Shown here: positions 1-9,056 of the stretch, one piece after another | How the letters are laid out: every line of letters begins with the position of its first letter | Position numbering within the stretch: position 1 is the first letter of the stretch | Assembly (NCBI GenBank): GCA_039105265.1 | Contig: JAPFFF010000063.1 | Span: 434,001 to 498,000 of the forward strand | Length of the DNA stretch: 64,000 nt | Direction of reading: 5' to 3' | From: Tritrichomonas musculus | Taxonomy: Eukaryota; Parabasalia; Tritrichomonadida; Tritrichomonadidae | Program-made: the position numbers and the translations under genes | Notes under the pieces: model-generated | Seen by the model: the letters and a program-made list of their open reading frames with translations, nothing else | Databases searched by the model: none | What the model was told of the DNA's origin: nothing

Positions 1-1986
1 TACTATTTACTCGCCGCAAATCAAAATATTCCAGAAGCACAATTCAATCTCGGCTTCATTTATCAAGAAGGTCGATATATCGAAAAAGATATAAACAAAG
101 CAATTCATTATTATTCACTCGCTGCAAATCAAAATGATCCAAGAGCACAATTCATTCTCGGTCTCATTTATCAAGAAGGTCGATATATCGAAAAAGATAT
201 AAACAAAGCAATTCATTATTATTCACTCGCTGCAAATCAAAATTATCCAGAAGCACAATTCAATCTCGGCTTCATTTATCAAGAAGGACGATATATCGAA
301 AAAGATATGAACAAAGCAATTCATTATTATTCACTCGCTGCAAATCAAAATGATCCAAGAGCACAATTCGTTCTCGGCTTCATTTATCAAGAAGGTCGAT
401 ATATCGAAAAAGATATAAACAAAGCAATTCATTATTATTCACTCGCTGCAAATCAAAATGATCCAAGAGCACAATTCATTCTCGGTCTCATTTATCAAGA
501 AGGTCGATATATCGAAAAAGATATAAACAAAGCAATTCATTATTATTCACTCGCTGCAAATCAAAATTATCCAGAAGCACAATTCAATCTCGGCTTCATT
601 TATCAAGAAGGACGATATATCGAAAAAGATATGAACAAAGCAATTCATTATTATTCACTCGCTGCAAATCAAAATGATCCAAGAGCACAATTCGTTCTCG
701 GCTTCATTTATCAAGAAGGTCGATATATCGAAAAAGATATAAACAAAGCAATTCATTATTATTCACTCGCTGCAAATCAAAATGATCCAAGAGCACAATT
801 CATTCTCGGTCTCATTTATCAAGAAGGTCGATATATCGAAAAAGATATAAACAAAGCAATTCATTATTATTCACTCGCTGCAAATCAAAATTATCCAGAA
901 GCACAATTCAATCTCGGCTTCATTTATCAAGAAGGACGATATATCGAAAAAGATATGAACAAAGCAATTCATTATTATTCACTCGCTGCAAATCAAAATG
1001 ATCCAAGAGCACAATTCGTTCTCGGCTTCATTTATCAAGAAGGTCGATATATCGAAAAAGATATAAACAAAGCAATTCATTATTATTCACTCGCTGCAAA
1101 TCAAAATGATCCAAGAGCACAATTCATTCTCGGTCTCATTTATCAAGAAGGTCGATATATCGAAAAAGATATAAACAAAGCAATTCATTACTACTCACTC
1201 GCTGCAAATCAAAATATTCCAGAAGCACAATTCAAACTCGGTCTCATTTATTTTGAAGGCGAACATATAAAACAAGATATTAAAAAGGGATCATATTATA
1301 TTATACTGGCATCAATAAATAACAATCGACTGGCTAATTTTGCGCATGGATTTTTACTACATGAAGGAAAGTGTGTTAAAAAGGACATTGAAAAAGCTGT
1401 TCATTATTACAAAGAAGCATCATCATTTAACATAGAATATTCGAAAAACAATCTTGGCATTATATACAAGCATGGTTATAATACAATTAAAGGGAAAGCT
1501 GGCAATGCAATTGTATACTTTGAAGAAGCAATTCGACAGAAAAATGATATTTTGTCAATGTACAACTTAGCCCACATTTACATGTATGATGAAACAATCA
1601 ACCAAGATCTCAACAAATCAATTGATTTATTAATAAGATCAATGAATTTTTTCAGCCATTCATTAAATTTGTTGTGTTTAGCATTTCTGAAACAATTTGA
1701 TCGCAATATTCAAAGAATCAAGCAGGAACTTAAACAAAGAACAGACATAACCATAAATTCAAAGGCGAAAATACTCCAAAAAATATTTATATTTAACTTG
1801 AATTTTGATGTACTTTATGAAATATATCGAAATAAGGATTACTTATATAATATTAAATTAGATCCAGTTGAATCATCAGAAATAGAAAACATAAATAAAA
1901 AAGTTGTTCCACCAAAATATCCAAACGCAAAAGAACTTTCATCAGAATTTTACAAAGGTTTCGGAGAAGATTTATACAGATGGTGA
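1..1986 (+). CDS. Sel1-repeat protein, 5' partial
   Basis: The frame is open from base 1, so the gene starts before the window; the first ATG inside (307) lies within a repeat and is not a credible start. About 661 codons are visible. The first ~400 residues are Sel1-like repeats of 36 residues (alpha-alpha solenoid, a protein-protein scaffold) with the core AQFxLGxIYxEG and the link KDINKAIHYYSLAANQN. Three repeat types (DPRAQFVLGF, DPRAQFILGL, YPEAQFNLGF) recur in that order, giving a 324-bp higher-order unit that is nearly identical at DNA level (ATG codons at 307, 631 and 955). Diverged repeats and a unique C-terminus follow (STOP TGA 1984-1986). The C-terminus resembles that of the kinase-Sel1 protein at 58850-62830, so I infer that a kinase domain may lie upstream of the window. 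Confidence 0.85.
   Translation, partial: YYLLAANQNIPEAQFNLGFIYQEGRYIEKDINKAIHYYSLAANQNDPRAQFILGLIYQEGRYIEKDINKAIHYYSLAANQNYPEAQFNLGFIYQEGRYIEKDMNKAIHYYSLAANQNDPRAQFVLGFIYQEGRYIEKDINKAIHYYSLAANQNDPRAQFILGLIYQEGRYIEKDINKAIHYYSLAANQNYPEAQFNLGFIYQEGRYIEKDMNKAIHYYSLAANQNDPRAQFVLGFIYQEGRYIEKDINKAIHYYSLAANQNDPRAQFILGLIYQEGRYIEKDINKAIHYYSLAANQNYPEAQFNLGFIYQEGRYIEKDMNKAIHYYSLAANQNDPRAQFVLGFIYQEGRYIEKDINKAIHYYSLAANQNDPRAQFILGLIYQEGRYIEKDINKAIHYYSLAANQNIPEAQFKLGLIYFEGEHIKQDIKKGSYYIILASINNNRLANFAHGFLLHEGKCVKKDIEKAVHYYKEASSFNIEYSKNNLGIIYKHGYNTIKGKAGNAIVYFEEAIRQKNDILSMYNLAHIYMYDETINQDLNKSIDLLIRSMNFFSHSLNLLCLAFLKQFDRNIQRIKQELKQRTDITINSKAKILQKIFIFNLNFDVLYEIYRNKDYLYNIKLDPVESSEIENINKKVVPPKYPNAKELSSEFYKGFGEDLYRW
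307..1200 (+). repeat. 108-bp tandem repeat with 324-bp higher-order period
   Basis: Coding tandem repeat inside the Sel1 gene. Units of 108 bp (36 codons) are arranged in triplets. The 324-bp period is exact between 307, 631 and 955 with almost no sequence difference, which suggests recent unequal exchange or gene conversion. The array continues upstream to base 1. Confidence 0.9.
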
Positions 1987-2479
1987 TTTAATACTGAGTG
2001 GTGATTCAATTGTGAGCGCTTTTTTCTTTAACTTCAAATAGTAATAACTCATGATATAATTATTTTACAATAATTATTTTGGGATAAATATATTTATTAA
2101 AATGCATAATAAATAATTTCCTGAAGAAAAAATTAATCCATTTGAATAATTTAAAAGAATGCCTGCTTTAAAATTAATAGTGAAATTTTTATTTTTTTGT
2201 CCATTTTACAATCATAAAAATTTATTAAATTATTGTTAAAGCAATTTTTTATAATATAATCAATGTAATAGAATGTAAAATACTATTTACATATCAAAAC
2301 ATGAAAATAATGATGTTTGAACAAATATAAATAAACTTTTTGAAATTATAAGCAAATATTGAAAAAAAATATTAACATATTTTCTATTTTAGATAAGATT
2401 TATTATTAAATAATTCACATTTATATACAAAACATTTTAAGCTATATATTATGATTTGTATTTGCTTCTATATAAATGT
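1987..2479. other. AT-rich intergenic stretch, no gene seen
   Basis: Very AT-rich sequence after the Sel1 gene with many stops in all frames. No repeat, RNA or coding signal recognised. Confidence 0.5.
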
Positions 2480-2575
2480 TTTACCGATTCTTACCGCCAG
2501 CCGCGGGGTCTCGACTCGGCTTCGCTTCGCTCAGCCTCGCTCGACGCCCGCTAGGCGGTATGTAGTCTCGGTAAA
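2480..2575. other. GC-rich inverted-repeat island (hairpin)
   Basis: A sharply bounded GC-rich block: 49 of the 70 bases at 2491-2560 are G or C, in very AT-rich surroundings. It is bounded by nested inverted repeats: TTTACCGA (2480-2487) with TCGGTAAA (2568-2575), and TACCGCC (2492-2498) with GGCGGTA (2554-2560). AGC/GCT continues the inner stem after a one-base bulge. The loop side has repeated TTCGC and CTCGC words. It has no convincing tRNA A or B box. It could be a mobile GC-rich palindromic repeat, a structured RNA or a foreign insertion; the sequence alone does not decide. Confidence 0.6.
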
Positions 2576-2940
2576 TATTATGTAAAAATATAAAAAGCTT
2601 TGTTTTTTCAATTATTTTATTTAGATTATTTTTTCTGAATGATTTCCACTTTTTGAAAGTTCTTCAGAAAAGACTAACTTTCTTTTGAACTATATTTTAG
2701 TTGATCCATCTTATGAATTTTTGAAGATATTTCATAAAGTTTTATCAATTTTTTTTGATCTCATTTCATCAAAAGATTTTAATCATGTCATTTATAATCA
2801 TATTTCATGGAATATAGATGAATATTTCATGAAATTTTCCCTGAATTTTAATTGCATTCTAACTTTTTTTCCCATTATATTTTCTATCCCTTTTAATCAA
2901 ATTCAATTAAGTCTTTTATTACATTAAAATATCCATTTCA
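2576..2940. other. Intergenic stretch, no gene seen
   Basis: AT-rich sequence leading into the 22-bp satellite. The open frame at 2685-2927 starts from TTG, has low-complexity composition and resembles no family I know, so it is not called. Confidence 0.4.
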
Positions 2941-2944
2941 TGAA

Positions 2945-3605
2945 ATTACATCAAATATTTTATTACATTTCAACATATATTTTATGAAATTTCAAACAAA
3001 TATTTTATTACATTTCAACAAATATTTTATATAATTTCAACAAATATTTTATTACATTTCAACAAATATTTTATATAATTTCAACAAATATTTTATGAAA
3101 TTTCAACAAATACCGTCAATTGAAGAACCTTAGGGCATACTCAATTAACCTTAGGGAATATTGTATACTTCTCAGAAACACATTCAAAATTTGTTAAAAT
3201 GAAAAAACTTCTTATATAAAAAGTTCCAAAAATAAAAATACGTTAAGAACAGACTGTTTAATTGTTTTCACTTTTTAAAATGTTTTTATATATTTTTTTG
3301 AAGCAATTTCTGAGAAGTATACAATATTCCCTAAGGTTAATTGAGTATGCCATAAGGTTTTTCAATAGACGGTATTTTATGAAATTTCAAACAAATATTT
3401 TATATGATTTCAACAAATATTTTATCAAATTTCAACAAATATTTTATCAAATTTCAACAAATATTTTATTACATTTCAACAAATATTTTATCTAATTTCA
3501 ACAAATATTTTATCCAATTTCAACAAATATTTTATGGAATATCAACAAATGTTTTATGAAATTTCAAACAAATATTTTATATAATTTCAACAAATATTTT
3601 TTTAA
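2945..3605. repeat. 22-bp AT-rich satellite, interrupted
   Basis: Tandem units of about 22 bp built on the core TTTCAACAAATATTTTAT with variable joining bases. The array runs from about 2945 to 3605 and is interrupted by the inverted-repeat element at 3113-3372. No protein-coding pattern. Confidence 0.75.
3113..3372. mobile_element. MITE with TA target duplication inside satellite
   Basis: 260-bp element with terminal inverted repeats of about 66 bp (left begins CCGTCAATTGAAGAACCTTA; the right end mirrors it and finishes in GACGG). It is flanked by TA at 3111-3112 and 3373-3374. Removing the element and one TA restores the satellite unit CAACAAATATTTTAT, good internal evidence for a TA insertion site. 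TA duplication suits Tc1/mariner-type elements; no transposase is encoded. Confidence 0.7.
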
Positions 3606-3964
3606 AATTTCATGCAATTATTTATCTAGTTTATTCATTGTTTTAATGAAATTATCGTTGGCTTTTAAAAAATGTTTCGATTACTTTTTTAAATCACCTT
3701 AAAAAAAAAAAAAAAATAAAAATTTTATAAAATTATGAACAATGTTTAATATAATTTGTAATTACTGTTTATTACATTTATTTCAACATTTGATGAAATT
3801 CGATGAAATATTTAATATAATTTCATATTCATATTCATCAAATTTTTTATAGAATTCTCGACGATATTTTTTAAAGTTATAAAATTATGATTATTTATCT
3901 AATTACAAACATAATTTTCATTACATTTTATTTATAAATTTTACGAAATTCCAATGAAACATTT
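3606..3964. other. Intergenic stretch, no gene seen
   Basis: AT-rich, includes a poly-A run near 3700. Nothing recognised. Confidence 0.4.
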
Positions 3965-4290
3965 GGGACTTTTTTATTTTTAAAACTTTTTTCACATCAC
4001 AAGTGAGTTTTTTTCAAAAAAAATTTTGAAGGTGAGTTTCCTAAAAATGATATTTGATAGTGAAAATTATACTAATATAAACTTTATCAATTGCTGATAA
4101 ATATATGTTTCTTTGGGATTTTTCTTGCTTAAATGCTGCGGCAATTCACATTTTTTTCTTACTTTTGTGATATGAACTTTGAAAAAAACTCACCTTGGAA
4201 TTTTTTTTAAAAAAAAACTCACCTTCAAATTTTTTTTTTGAAAAAAACTCACTTGTGATGTGAAAAAAGTTTTAAAAATAAAAAAGTCCC
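3965..4290. mobile_element. MULE-type MITE, 9-bp target duplication
   Basis: 326-bp non-autonomous element with terminal inverted repeats of about 75 bp starting GGGACT and ending AGTCCC. An exact 9-bp direct duplication, GAAACATTT, flanks it at 3956-3964 and 4291-4299. A 9-bp duplication is the hallmark of Mutator-like elements. Its interior matches the subterminal part of the larger element at 36971-38491, so this is a shorter deletion relative of the same family. Confidence 0.8.
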
Positions 4291-4427
4291 GAAACATTTA
4301 TCTCGTTCCAATAATTATTTGAACGACGTTTAAAATAAAATTATTTATGGCATTCCCCCTCTTATTTTGTGATATTTTAATCATTTCTTAAATAACATTC
4401 CACATATTTTTCATTCATCATATTTTT

Positions 4428-5651
4428 TTGTTTTTTCATAGAATTTATAAAAAATTTTATTTTATTCCATACCATAATTCAAAAACAACGCCTGTTGAAG
4501 ATAAAAAACCGATTGTTGCACCAACATCCAAAGAACAATCAGAATTTGAGAAGGCACAAACAATGATTAGGTCATTGAAACAAGATCTAGAAACCAAAAC
4601 ACGAGAATTTGAACAAATATCAATTGAAAAAAGAAAACTTCAATCAGAAGTTGAAAGGAAAACACGAGAATTTGAGTCATGATTAGAAAAAGCTCAAAAA
4701 GAAAAGGAAGAAATTGAAAAACGTCTCCAAAAAGAACATGAAAACAAATCAAAAGAAGAATCATCAGCGAAGACTCCATTGGGAAAGATAGAAATAATTG
4801 ATTCAAAATCGATTGAAGAATATGAAACAGTTGAAGATATCGGGAATGGCTCGAGTGGTCGAGTTGTAAAAGTTGCGAAGAAAGCTTTCTATGCGAAGAA
4901 AATAATGAACATCAGAAATGCGACGACTGAAGAATTTCGTCACTTTTTGAATGAATATGAAATCATGAACATGCTGAATCACCCAAATATTCTGAAAGCT
5001 TTTAAAATCTTTATGAGTGATGCGAAAAATCCACCGGCGATCATTCTTGAATAATGTCAACCCAATCTTTCATTTGCAATCATGAACAAAGTTCTTTCAA
5101 ATCTTGAAGTTGCGACCGCGATTTACCAGATTGCTGAAGGAATGAAGTATCTGCACTTCAACAAAATCATTCATCGTGATCCGAAGCCATCTAACATTCT
5201 GATTGGAACAGATGAAACGATCAAGATCAGTGACTTTGGTATCTCGAAATTGATGACGCCAGAACAATTCTCAAAGACGATTGGCGTTGGAACGAACAAA
5301 TTCATGGCGCCAGAAATCATCGCTGAAGAAGACAATTACGATGAAAAGATTGATGTTTACTCATTTGGTGTTCTTGTCTATTACACATTGAGCTGTGGTC
5401 AATTACCAAAGATCAAAACACCACAAATCTTGCAAGGAAAGAAGGCTGAGATTCCTTCAACATTCACAGAATTTGCAAAGAATCTGATCAACGACTGCTG
5501 AAACTTTGGAGCTAATGATCGACCAAGTTTCAACGACATTTGTGAACGAATGATATCTGATGGTTGCAATCTTATTCAAATCACGAATCAAGAAAAGAAA
5601 GAATTCAATATCTTTTTTCAAAATCATCAAAAACGAATCCCAAAATACTGA
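4428..5651 (+). pseudogene. Protein kinase pseudogene (coiled coil plus kinase)
   Basis: One continuous reading frame with a Glu/Lys-rich coiled coil (from about 4480) followed by a kinase domain: glycine loop IGNGSSGRVV, lysine in YAKKI, catalytic loop HRDPKPSN, DFG (5235 region), MAPEI, and a C-lobe ending in NDRPSF. The frame is cut by three in-frame stops, TGA 4680-4682, TAA 5052-5054 and TGA 5499-5501, with no frameshift. The last stop sits where family members usually have Trp and the TAA where Tyr is expected, so simple nonsense changes explain them. The catalytic loop has Pro for the usual Leu (HRDLK to HRDPK). There is no ATG at the 5' end; the frame starts from TTG, so the N-terminus is probably missing. 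Recently dead family member. Confidence 0.8.
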
Positions 5652-5918
5652 AAAATCAATCTTTTCCTTCTTAAGTTCTAATTACTAAACAAACAACTAC
5701 TTCTAATTTTTTATCTTTTTCATTTAAAACAAATAAGATTAATTTTAATTAAATTTAATTCTTTCTTCTGTAACTTCTGTGAATAATTTTAAAAAAACTG
5801 TTGAACGAGTGATAATAAATATTTATATATTAAATGCACTTTTTTGAAAATGATATCTATCTCAATGTTTTAGATTTAATTATATAGAGTATATAAGTTC
5901 TATAAATTTATATACTTT

Positions 5919-6461
5919 GATGTAATTTCTCTTGGAGTTTCCCATTCTTTAGGCTCTGAAACTTTTGGTTCACTTCTTAATCAAATTTCAATAAGCCCAT
6001 TTTCATCTGATTTACGTAATGCTATATTATCTAATTCCCATATTTTTTTTAACTTTCTTTTAAAAGAAGAGAATCTTCAAGAATTCAAAACATTCTTTTG
6101 ATGACCAAAATGCTTTGATTTTTTTTTAAATGCTTGTTCTCCATAATACCATGAGCTCCTCATGAATATGCAATAACAGTTGGATAAAAATAAAATGAAC
6201 ATGAACCTGTTAAACCAATTAGTTCATTTTTTTTTTACTTCAAATAAAAAAATAGAAGAATATGTAGTTCCAAAATCGAAAGATGGACTTTTTGATAACG
6301 TCGGCGATTTCAAAACATTAGCCTTTGAAACAGCTTCTTTCTTGATCGAATTGACTCGTAATTTGGAGGAGAAAAATATCCAAATTAAAGTTGATTTCCA
6401 CTTGATACTCAGCGCACATATCAGAGGACCAGTAACGTACAAAAAATACGATCACAAATAA
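5919..6461 (+). pseudogene. Possible decayed gene, family unknown
   Basis: Two neighbouring open stretches look more protein-like than their surroundings: 5919-6101 (begins DVISLGVSHSLGSE, ends at TGA 6099-6101, no ATG) and 6195-6461 (ATG 6195, about 88 codons, with GPVTYKKYDHK at the end). They are separated by stops. I recognise no family. They may be remains of one gene or chance frames. Confidence 0.3.
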
Positions 6462-6658
6462 TCATCTCACGTCATTAAAAAAAAAAAAAATTAATGTATC
6501 AAAATAATCATCTCCATACTAAATTTTTATGTAATCTAGATCGGTCACTTTAAGAAAAAGACAAATTTACATAAAAATTTTAAGAAAAAGAATAATTTCG
6601 CAATTTCTTTAAGAAATATTTGTACAATATTGTATTAATAAATATTTAAATAAATCCT

Positions 6659-6825
6659 ATTTACATGTATGATGAAACAATCAACCAAGATCTCAACAAA
6701 TCAATTGATTTATTAATATGATCAATGAATTTTTTCAGCCATTCATTAAATTTATTGTGTTTAGCATTTCTGAAACAATTTGATCTCAATATTCAAAGAA
6801 TCAAGCAGGAACTTAAACAAAGAAC
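6659..6825 (+). pseudogene. Fragment of Sel1-gene 3' region
   Basis: 167 bp matching 1576-1742 of the first gene with only three substitutions. One change turns an Arg codon (AGA) into TGA. Homology starts and stops abruptly on both sides. This is a recent gene-fragment duplication on the same strand about 5 kb away, with no regulatory or start signals. Confidence 0.9.
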
Positions 6826-6852
6826 TTTCATCGTTTTTTTTTTCTTTTAAAA

Positions 6853-7005
6853 ATGGTGAGCTTTTGGATTTTCTTCATCCTTTGTGACAGTTTGAATTAT
6901 CATTTACATATTAGACAAGATTGGATTTTTTATATCATTGGTCTCTTTTTGATCATTTTCTTTATTAAAAAAAACTATAAATCAATGATAATAAGAACAA
7001 AATAA
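6853..7005 (+). CDS. Small hydrophobic ORF, doubtful
   Basis: A 50-codon ATG-to-TAA frame with two hydrophobic stretches (residues 1-10 and about 25-38) and a basic C-terminus. It lies between the Sel1 fragment and the 3' end of the convergent pseudokinase gene. No family recognised; at this AT content it may be chance. Confidence 0.15.
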   Translation: MVSFWIFFILCDSLNYHLHIRQDWIFYIIGLFLIIFFIKKNYKSMIIRTK

Positions 7006-7024
7006 TACTAACAAATACTTTTTA

Positions 7025-9034
7025 TTATACTGAATTATTACTGGCAATTTTGTAATAATAAATTGCTTTTTCTTTGTTTTCTTCAACACCTTCTCCATTT
7101 TCAAGCATATTTGCATATTTAAACATTGCATTCACATTGCCATTATCAGCAGCCAATTTATAAAAATATGCTGCTTTTTCTTTATCAGCACGATGAGATC
7201 CACAACCTTTTTCAAGCATCACTGCGTAGTTAAATATAGCATTTTCGTTTCCATTATTGATTGCCATTTTATAATATTTGAAAGCTTCTTCCTTATTTGC
7301 TTCTACGCATTCACCTTTATAAAGCATGTTAGCATAATTATTCATTGCCGAAGCGTCACCTTTATCAACTGCCATTTTATAATATTTGAAAGCTTCTTCT
7401 TTATTTGTATCAATTCCATCACCATTGTAAAGCATGTTTGCGTAATTGTTCATTGCTGAAGCATCACCTTTTTCAATTGCCATTTTGTAATATTTAATTG
7501 CTTCTTCTTTATTTGCGTCAATTCCATCTCCTTTTTCAACCAAAACGGCATAATTAAACATCGCATTTACATCACCTTCATCAGCCAAAGATTTGAGCGA
7601 ACTTGCTTCTTCTTCTTTCTCAGAGCCAGCTTTATTATTGTCCTTATTTCTTGTTTTTGATAGTTTACCAACAGTTGCTTCATTTGCTAGCTTGTAATAA
7701 TAGAGAGATTCTTCTTTATTCTCGGGGACACAGTCACCGATTTCGAGCATTTTTGCATAAGTTTCAATTGCTTTAATGTTTCCTTTATCAATTGCCTTCT
7801 TGTAATATTTGACGGCTCTCCCTTTGCTGAATGATATTCCATCACCTTTGCGCAGCATGTTTGCATATTTAAACATCGCTTCATCGTCGCCTTGATCAGC
7901 AGCCATCTTGAAATAATAAGCTGCTTCTGGCTTGTTATCATCTTTGTAAAGAATGTCAGCAAATGTTGTTATTGATGATATATTTCCTTTCTTAATTGCT
8001 TCCTTATACGTGTTAATTGCTTCTTCTTTATTTGATTCACATCCTTCGCCTTTGTAAAGCATGATTGCGTAGATGTTCATAGCAGAAGTGTTTCCTTTGT
8101 CTACGGCCATTTTGTAGTACTTGAATGCTTCTTCTTTGTTGCTTTCATAAATGATATCAGCGTATTTCTTCATTGCATCTGAATTACCTTTTTCAATAGA
8201 TCGCTTATAGTATTCAATCGCTTTGTCTTCATCTTCTTCAAAAAGCATTTCACCATGCAAAAAAAGTGCGACGTCAAAATCTGAAAACAATTCAAAATAT
8301 GAATTCACTTCTTCAATGTCAATATCGCCAAATAAAGTCATAAAGTTCTTTTTAACAATAAATTTGCAAAACTCAAAAATTGTGGGTCTTTCGATCATGT
8401 TTTGTGAAGTACATCTTTTGAAAAATTTTTGATTCATTTCTCCTTGAATTAATGAGAAATCAATTGGAGAACGCCTTCCTGTAATCAATTCATATGCTAT
8501 CATCGATAGTGAATATACATTGGATTCATTTGACGTTTCGATATTTATATTATTATAAAAATTAAAAAAATCTATTTTGGGAAAGAAATGATCATCAAGG
8601 AAAATATTTGATGTTGTTAATTGTCCAATTGAAATGTGGTTAGAACAGAGATATTCCATTCCAAGAGAAATCCCTAATAATATTATAAATTTCGATATAG
8701 ATGATTGCTGGTCCTTGTTATTTAAATAATTTTGCAAAGAATAGTTTGAAGAATAGTCAATAATGACAGTTGGATATGGATGTGAATCAAAATCCAAGAA
8801 GCTAAAGCCAATTAATGGCATCAATGCTGGATATTTGACATTTAAATATACTTTTATATTGAGTAAAAAAGAATTTTTGTCTGTTTCACTGTCACATTTC
8901 GTTTTAATAGTTTTTGCTATAAATTTTTCTTTTGTTTCGCTGTTTTCTATTAATAAATCCTTTTCATATTGCCCATCATTAATGATATCTATTATTTGAA
9001 AAGAACTTATATCGATCTCGCCTTCGATCTGCAT
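7025..9034 (-). CDS. Pseudokinase with Sel1 repeats
   Basis: 669 residues. Residues ~10-235 have the protein-kinase fold pattern: a beta3-like IAK (Lys41), the hydrophobic spine and a C-lobe with SNVYSLSMIAYELITG. The catalytic motifs are lost: the HRDLKPSN position reads IGQLTTSN (about 136-143, so His, Arg, Asp and Lys are replaced while Asn143 stays), and the DFG position reads FFN (156-158). The glycine loop is also absent. From about residue 255 to the end run some eleven Sel1-like repeats of ~36 residues (motif AMxxYAxMLxxGxG), broken once by a charged insert near 465-485. It is likely a scaffold in which a dead kinase domain is joined to a solenoid. ATG start at 9034, with an initiator-like TCATTTAT 20 nt upstream. 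Confidence 0.85.
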   Translation of the reverse strand: MQIEGEIDISSFQIIDIINDGQYEKDLLIENSETKEKFIAKTIKTKCDSETDKNSFLLNIKVYLNVKYPALMPLIGFSFLDFDSHPYPTVIIDYSSNYSLQNYLNNKDQQSSISKFIILLGISLGMEYLCSNHISIGQLTTSNIFLDDHFFPKIDFFNFYNNINIETSNESNVYSLSMIAYELITGRRSPIDFSLIQGEMNQKFFKRCTSQNMIERPTIFEFCKFIVKKNFMTLFGDIDIEEVNSYFELFSDFDVALFLHGEMLFEEDEDKAIEYYKRSIEKGNSDAMKKYADIIYESNKEEAFKYYKMAVDKGNTSAMNIYAIMLYKGEGCESNKEEAINTYKEAIKKGNISSITTFADILYKDDNKPEAAYYFKMAADQGDDEAMFKYANMLRKGDGISFSKGRAVKYYKKAIDKGNIKAIETYAKMLEIGDCVPENKEESLYYYKLANEATVGKLSKTRNKDNNKAGSEKEEEASSLKSLADEGDVNAMFNYAVLVEKGDGIDANKEEAIKYYKMAIEKGDASAMNNYANMLYNGDGIDTNKEEAFKYYKMAVDKGDASAMNNYANMLYKGECVEANKEEAFKYYKMAINNGNENAIFNYAVMLEKGCGSHRADKEKAAYFYKLAADNGNVNAMFKYANMLENGEGVEENKEKAIYYYKIASNNSV

Positions 9035-9048
9035 ATAATAAAATAAAT

Positions 9049-9056
9049 ATAAATGA
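9049..9056 (-). promoter_or_regulatory. Initiator-like element of pseudokinase gene
   Basis: TCATTTAT on the minus strand fits the trichomonad initiator TCA(+1)YW; the A would lie 20 nt before the ATG. Such words are common by chance in AT-rich DNA. Confidence 0.35.

Noticed and set aside
4428-5651. Reassignment of stop codons (TGA as Trp)
   Set aside because: Two TGA codons at expected Trp sites (5499, 57696) are suggestive, but other TGA/TAA stops fall at non-Trp sites and all clear genes end in ordinary TGA, TAA or TAG.
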